A stretch of DNA of 64,000 bases from QWQI01 sp964608915 (GTDB lineage Bacteria > Planctomycetota > Planctomycetia > Isosphaerales > Isosphaeraceae), in NCBI GenBank assembly GCA_964608915.1, contig CAZSQA010000008.1, forward strand, positions 124,001 through 188,000. Reading direction: 5' to 3'. The position numbers were made by a program, and so were the translations under genes. Numbering within the stretch: the stretch's first letter is position 1; the number at the start of each line of letters is the position of its first letter. Below, in pieces: positions 60,994 to 64,000 of this stretch. The notes under the pieces were generated by a model that saw only the letters and a program-made list of their open reading frames with translations, had not been told where the DNA came from and searched no databases.

Positions 60994-62007
60994 ATGTCCG
61001 AAGCAGATCGATACAGAACGCCACAGCTTCGTATTTCGAAACCCTTGCGACGAAAATCTTGCCTGGCACGTTCATTTCCGGTCGCATTCGTGCTTTTCAG
61101 GATGTTCGTCGCACCAGTACAGGCTCTGGAAATTGCGGATATCCGCCCGACCGTCGTTCGTGGCACGTTCGTGAGTTCCGATGCCGCGACTCAACTGGCC
61201 GCTTCTTCTTCGTTCGATTCGGTCGGGTTGCTTACGATCGGCGGGAACACAGCATCAGGAACCTTGATCCGCTCCGAATGGGTATTGACGGCAGCCCATG
61301 TCATTTCGAACTCGGCAGGGCATTTCGACCTTGCCTCCGCCACTTTCGACATCGGCGGGCAGCCGATGGTCGCGTCGTATGCCGAAGTGCATCCGAACTG
61401 GAATGGCGATCTCGCATCCGGTTTCGATCTTGCACTCGTCAAGCTGGCCGCACCATCGACCTCGATCGTGCCCGCCGCCTATCAGAACGCGCCGGCTCAA
61501 TTGACGGGCCAATCGATCACGTTTCTTGGATATGGTCAGGGAGGGACTGGAGATTTCGGTACCATTCCCGACTCGGCTGGCGTCAAACGTGCCGGCACGA
61601 ACTTGCTGGACGTCGATGGTTCGATCCTGGGTATGAGCCCCTATATCTACATGGCCGACTTCGATAGCGGCAGCGCGACATACAATTCGCTCGGCGCGTC
61701 GACACCAACGGAATTCGAATCGGTACTCGCCCCTGGCGATTCCGGTGGAGGTGTTTTCATGACAGTGGGCGGTGCCACGATTCTCGTCGGCGTCAATTCG
61801 TTCGTGGCTTCATTCTCAGGTCAGGCGAATTCGACATACGGAAATGTCTCCGGATTCGTATCCATTCAGCCCCAAATCCCCTGGATCGACAGCATCACAC
61901 ATGCTCCCGAGCCGGCGAGTATCGTGCTCGGCGTCATTGCGGGATTCGTCATCTGGCGTTCGATCGAACGAAAATCGGCCAGTTCACGGAAGAGGAACAT
62001 CAAATAG
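60994..62007 (+). CDS. Secreted trypsin-like serine protease with PEP-CTERM anchor
   Basis: A 337-residue exported protease of the chymotrypsin fold. A signal region ends near residue 45 (VAPVQALEI). The triad is His102 (VLTAAHVIS), Asp145 (GFDLALVKL) and Ser250 (LAPGDSGGGVF), all in proper context. The C-terminus is a PEP-CTERM signal: PEPASIV, a hydrophobic helix, then basic residues (SIERKSASSRKRNIK). It would be sorted by an exosortase to the outer surface, where it could digest proteins. The ATG 60994 has a strong GGAGGAG upstream. Its physiological target is unknown. Confidence 0.9.
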   Translation: MSEADRYRTPQLRISKPLRRKSCLARSFPVAFVLFRMFVAPVQALEIADIRPTVVRGTFVSSDAATQLAASSSFDSVGLLTIGGNTASGTLIRSEWVLTAAHVISNSAGHFDLASATFDIGGQPMVASYAEVHPNWNGDLASGFDLALVKLAAPSTSIVPAAYQNAPAQLTGQSITFLGYGQGGTGDFGTIPDSAGVKRAGTNLLDVDGSILGMSPYIYMADFDSGSATYNSLGASTPTEFESVLAPGDSGGGVFMTVGGATILVGVNSFVASFSGQANSTYGNVSGFVSIQPQIPWIDSITHAPEPASIVLGVIAGFVIWRSIERKSASSRKRNIK

Positions 62008-62176
62008 ACGTGAGTCGGTCGATTTCGAGAGGCCGTGTCGACCCGTGACGAAACTTGCCGGTTCCTTTTCTTTTTCTGCGAATACGAACTTCAGGTTAAT
62101 ATGAATCGAATCGGCCAATGCTACAGGCGCGAACCGAACCTGAACCGACAGACTCGAACAGTCACGGGAACCACAC

Positions 62177-63028
62177 ATGCGACGACGCCATTTTCTCTTC
62201 GCCGCAAGCTTCAGTCTGAATACGTCATGCCTGGCTTCGAAAGATGCGGCCGGGCAATCGGAGCAGCCGAAAGCCAAAGCCAATGCCAATGCAAATGCAA
62301 AAGTGCTTCCGGTGCCGGGACGAGTTTTCGAAGCGGCATCGCGAGAGGCCTTCCTCATCGAACCTGCAAAGGCGACCGATCGAAAGAGTAAACCCTGGGT
62401 CTGGTACGCGCCGACGCTCAAACCGTATCCGGGACCGGAAGAGAAACGGATGATCGAGCGATTTCTCGATGCCGGTATCTCGATCGCGGGCATCGATGTC
62501 GGTGAATCGTACGGCAGTCCCGCGGGGGTCGCCGTGTTCGAAAAATTCCATCGATTCATGGTGACGAATCTGGGATTTGACCCGCGCCCGGCACTACTCG
62601 CTCGCAGTCGTGGCGGATTGATGCTCTACAACTGGGCTTCGAAGCACCCGGATCAGGTCTCCTGCATCGCGGGCATTTATCCGGTGTGCGATCCTTCGAG
62701 CTGGCCGGGGCTCGACAAAGCCGCACCCGCTTATGACATGACGGCTGACCAGCTTCAGACCGATCTGGCGAAATACAACCCTGTCGAGAATCTGGAGCCT
62801 TTAGCCAAATCACGAGTTCCGATTCTGCACATTCACGGCGACGCCGATACGGTCGTTCCTTTGGTTGCGAATTCCGGGGAAGTCGCCAGAAGGTATCTCG
62901 CCCTCGGAGGCTCGATGAAGCTGATCGTCCCGCCAGGGCAGGGCCACAATATGTGGAAGGGGTTCTTCGAGTGCGAAGAACTGATCGATTTCGTGATCGC
63001 CAAAGTCACGGACCGTAAGCCGAACTGA
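62177..63028 (+). CDS. Exported alpha/beta hydrolase-like protein
   Basis: A 283-residue exported protein with a signal peptide starting MRRRHFLFAASFSLNTSCLA, where Cys18 could make it a lipoprotein. A short KANANANAK repeat links it to an alpha/beta hydrolase domain. The nucleophile Ser144 is in the elbow ARSRGG, with Ala in place of the usual first Gly. Asp (IHGDADTVVPL) and His (PGQGHNMWKGF) complete the triad. The substrate is unknown; esterase or peptidase activity is likely. ATG 62177 is the start. The DUF1501 gene converges on it 21 bp downstream. Confidence 0.85.
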   Translation: MRRRHFLFAASFSLNTSCLASKDAAGQSEQPKAKANANANAKVLPVPGRVFEAASREAFLIEPAKATDRKSKPWVWYAPTLKPYPGPEEKRMIERFLDAGISIAGIDVGESYGSPAGVAVFEKFHRFMVTNLGFDPRPALLARSRGGLMLYNWASKHPDQVSCIAGIYPVCDPSSWPGLDKAAPAYDMTADQLQTDLAKYNPVENLEPLAKSRVPILHIHGDADTVVPLVANSGEVARRYLALGGSMKLIVPPGQGHNMWKGFFECEELIDFVIAKVTDRKPN

Positions 63029-63049
63029 CCGCTTCGGAGTTCGGCGGCA

Positions 63050-64000
63050 TCACACGAACAGGCCCGGGATCGGCTCGCCTCGAACGACACGGATCGGCCT
63101 GTCCAGCTTGTCGCGAAGCTCCAGATCCGGATCGATGCCAAGAGCCCGATAGACGGTCGCCCCGAAGTCATTCGGCGTGATCGGCCGGGTCGCGGGATAG
63201 GCCCCGTTTTTGTCGGAAGCACCGAGATACTGGCCGCCACGCACACCGCCACCGGTGAAAACGCTGGTGAAGCAGGGGCTCCAGTGATCTCGCCCCGGTT
63301 TGACGCCGCCCTCGGTTCCGATTTTGGGATTTCGCCCGAATTCGCCTGTGACGATGACCAGAGTTTCGTCCAGAAGCCCGCGAGCGTCGAGATCTTCCAG
63401 AAGGGCCGAGACGCCCTGATCCAGAGGCGGAAGCAAATCATTCGACAGCCTGCGGAAGATGTCCTGGTGACTGTCCCAGTTCTGGACTCTGCCCATGTTC
63501 GCCTGAACGATCGGCACGCCGGACTCGATGAGCCTCCTTGCGAGCAGCAGGCTTTGCCCGAACATGTGCCGGCCGTAACGGTCGCGCATGGCGTCCGGCT
63601 CCGAGCCGATATCGAAGGCCTTCGCGACTTTTCGCGACAGAAGCATCGAGTAAGCCTGGCGCAGCTTCTCGTCGAAGCCTTCCATGCCTTCGAACGGCGA
63701 GCGGTCGATCGTCGAGGAGATCGTATCCATGGCACGCGAGAGACTGCGGCGATCGGTCAGACGTTCGACGGCCAACCCCTGTGGCAGCTCGACTTCTTCG
63801 ACACGAAAATCCCGCCCGTTGGGGTCGGACTTGATCAGCCAGGGGTCGTATTTCGGTCCGAGGAATCCGGCATGCTGCCCGGGCCAGACGAGCGGCCCTT
63901 GCATTAGGAACGTAGGCAATGTTACGCCGCTGGGCACGCCTTCAGCACTGGGCCGGACAGACTCAAGCGTGCCGGCGTAGCAGGGGAAGTCGTCGCGCGA
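63050..64000 (-). CDS. DUF1501 domain protein (5' end outside window)
   Basis: The last 316 residues of a second DUF1501 protein. The frame is open to the right edge, and the sequence SRDDFPCYAGTLESVRPSAEG upstream of an internal GTG at 63937 is family-like, so the gene starts outside. Visible are LTDRRSLSRAMDTI, PIVQANMGRVQNWDSHQDIF, TGEFGRNPKI and RDHWSPCFTSVFTGGGVRGG. It is the C-terminal part of the family. A PSCyt1/DUF1553 partner is expected just upstream, beyond the window. It differs from the first DUF1501 protein (27972-29483) in detail. Confidence 0.93.
   Translation of the reverse strand, partial: SRDDFPCYAGTLESVRPSAEGVPSGVTLPTFLMQGPLVWPGQHAGFLGPKYDPWLIKSDPNGRDFRVEEVELPQGLAVERLTDRRSLSRAMDTISSTIDRSPFEGMEGFDEKLRQAYSMLLSRKVAKAFDIGSEPDAMRDRYGRHMFGQSLLLARRLIESGVPIVQANMGRVQNWDSHQDIFRRLSNDLLPPLDQGVSALLEDLDARGLLDETLVIVTGEFGRNPKIGTEGGVKPGRDHWSPCFTSVFTGGGVRGGQYLGASDKNGAYPATRPITPNDFGATVYRALGIDPDLELRDKLDRPIRVVRGEPIPGLFV

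Overview
The window reads as a chromosomal segment of a planctomycete (phylum Planctomycetota; genus not assignable from this evidence). The taxonomic cue is the combination of a PSCyt1/DUF1549/DUF1553 protein followed by a DUF1501 protein (24.6-29.5 kb), a second DUF1501 gene running off the right edge, a DUF1559 pseudopilin-like protein with an H-X9-DG motif, two PEP-CTERM tailed secreted proteins, NIPSNAP, and several FG-GAP/VCBS surface proteins. The DNA is GC-rich by eye. Coding density is high. Many genes start with GTG or TTG, and most secreted proteins have clear signal peptides. I see no insertion sequences, prophage or CRISPR arrays.

Layout. 0-10.5 kb: 3' part of lon, glgC and a LacD-type aldolase (minus strand, separated by a good terminator), a YbjN-like protein, a DUF486 membrane protein, an iron-type solute-binding protein, a secreted hydrolase, hemB and a glycosyltransferase. 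10.5-14.4 kb: an esterase translationally coupled to a degenerate receiver protein. Divergent from it is a cobalamin riboswitch whose downstream genes are a DUF1559 pseudopilin-like protein and a DUF4465 PEP-CTERM protein. 14.5-24.3 kb: a 12-repeat VCBS surface protein, a second glycosyltransferase, TerC, a DUF454 protein, an exported Gfo/Idh/MocA oxidoreductase and a secreted prolyl oligopeptidase. 24.4-33.2 kb: the planctomycete cytochrome/DUF1501 pair, converging on a tightly overlapping four-gene minus-strand operon (NIPSNAP, PLP dehydratase, PhzF, MATE). 33.4-44.6 kb: ferredoxin, GH2 enzyme, EamA transporter, Ste24-type protease, MMPL/RND exporter, EfpL, RNase III and an unrecognised membrane protein. 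44.7-50.8 kb: fatty acid synthesis cluster plsX-fabD-fabG-acpP-fabF and a MoeZ-type ThiF-rhodanese protein. 50.8-55.2 kb: tRNA-Glu, a dicarboxylate-type symporter, a histone-deacetylase-fold enzyme and a GT39-like mannosyltransferase. 55.2-64 kb: exported chorismate mutase, a CRTAC1-like protein, a winged-helix-like protein, thrS, a PEP-CTERM trypsin-like protease, a lipase-like protein and the partial DUF1501 gene.

Two observations stand out. First, a recognisable cobalamin riboswitch (12198-12390, with a candidate promoter at 12132-12160) leads into a pseudopilin-like gene and then a DUF4465 PEP-CTERM gene. DUF4465 proteins are, as I recall, part of cobamide capture systems in Bacteroidota, so this is a candidate planctomycete vitamin B12 surface-capture locus. 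Second, four copies of a 14-bp core matching the ParB centromere site parS (GTTYCACGTGAAAC) occur between 50.76 and 55.02 kb, three of them inside genes and none found elsewhere in the window. That suggests the region is the chromosome's parS cluster and lies near the replication origin, although parA, parB and dnaA are not in the window.

Limits: all family calls are from reading motifs and overall sequence resemblance. No searches, alignments or folding programs were run.
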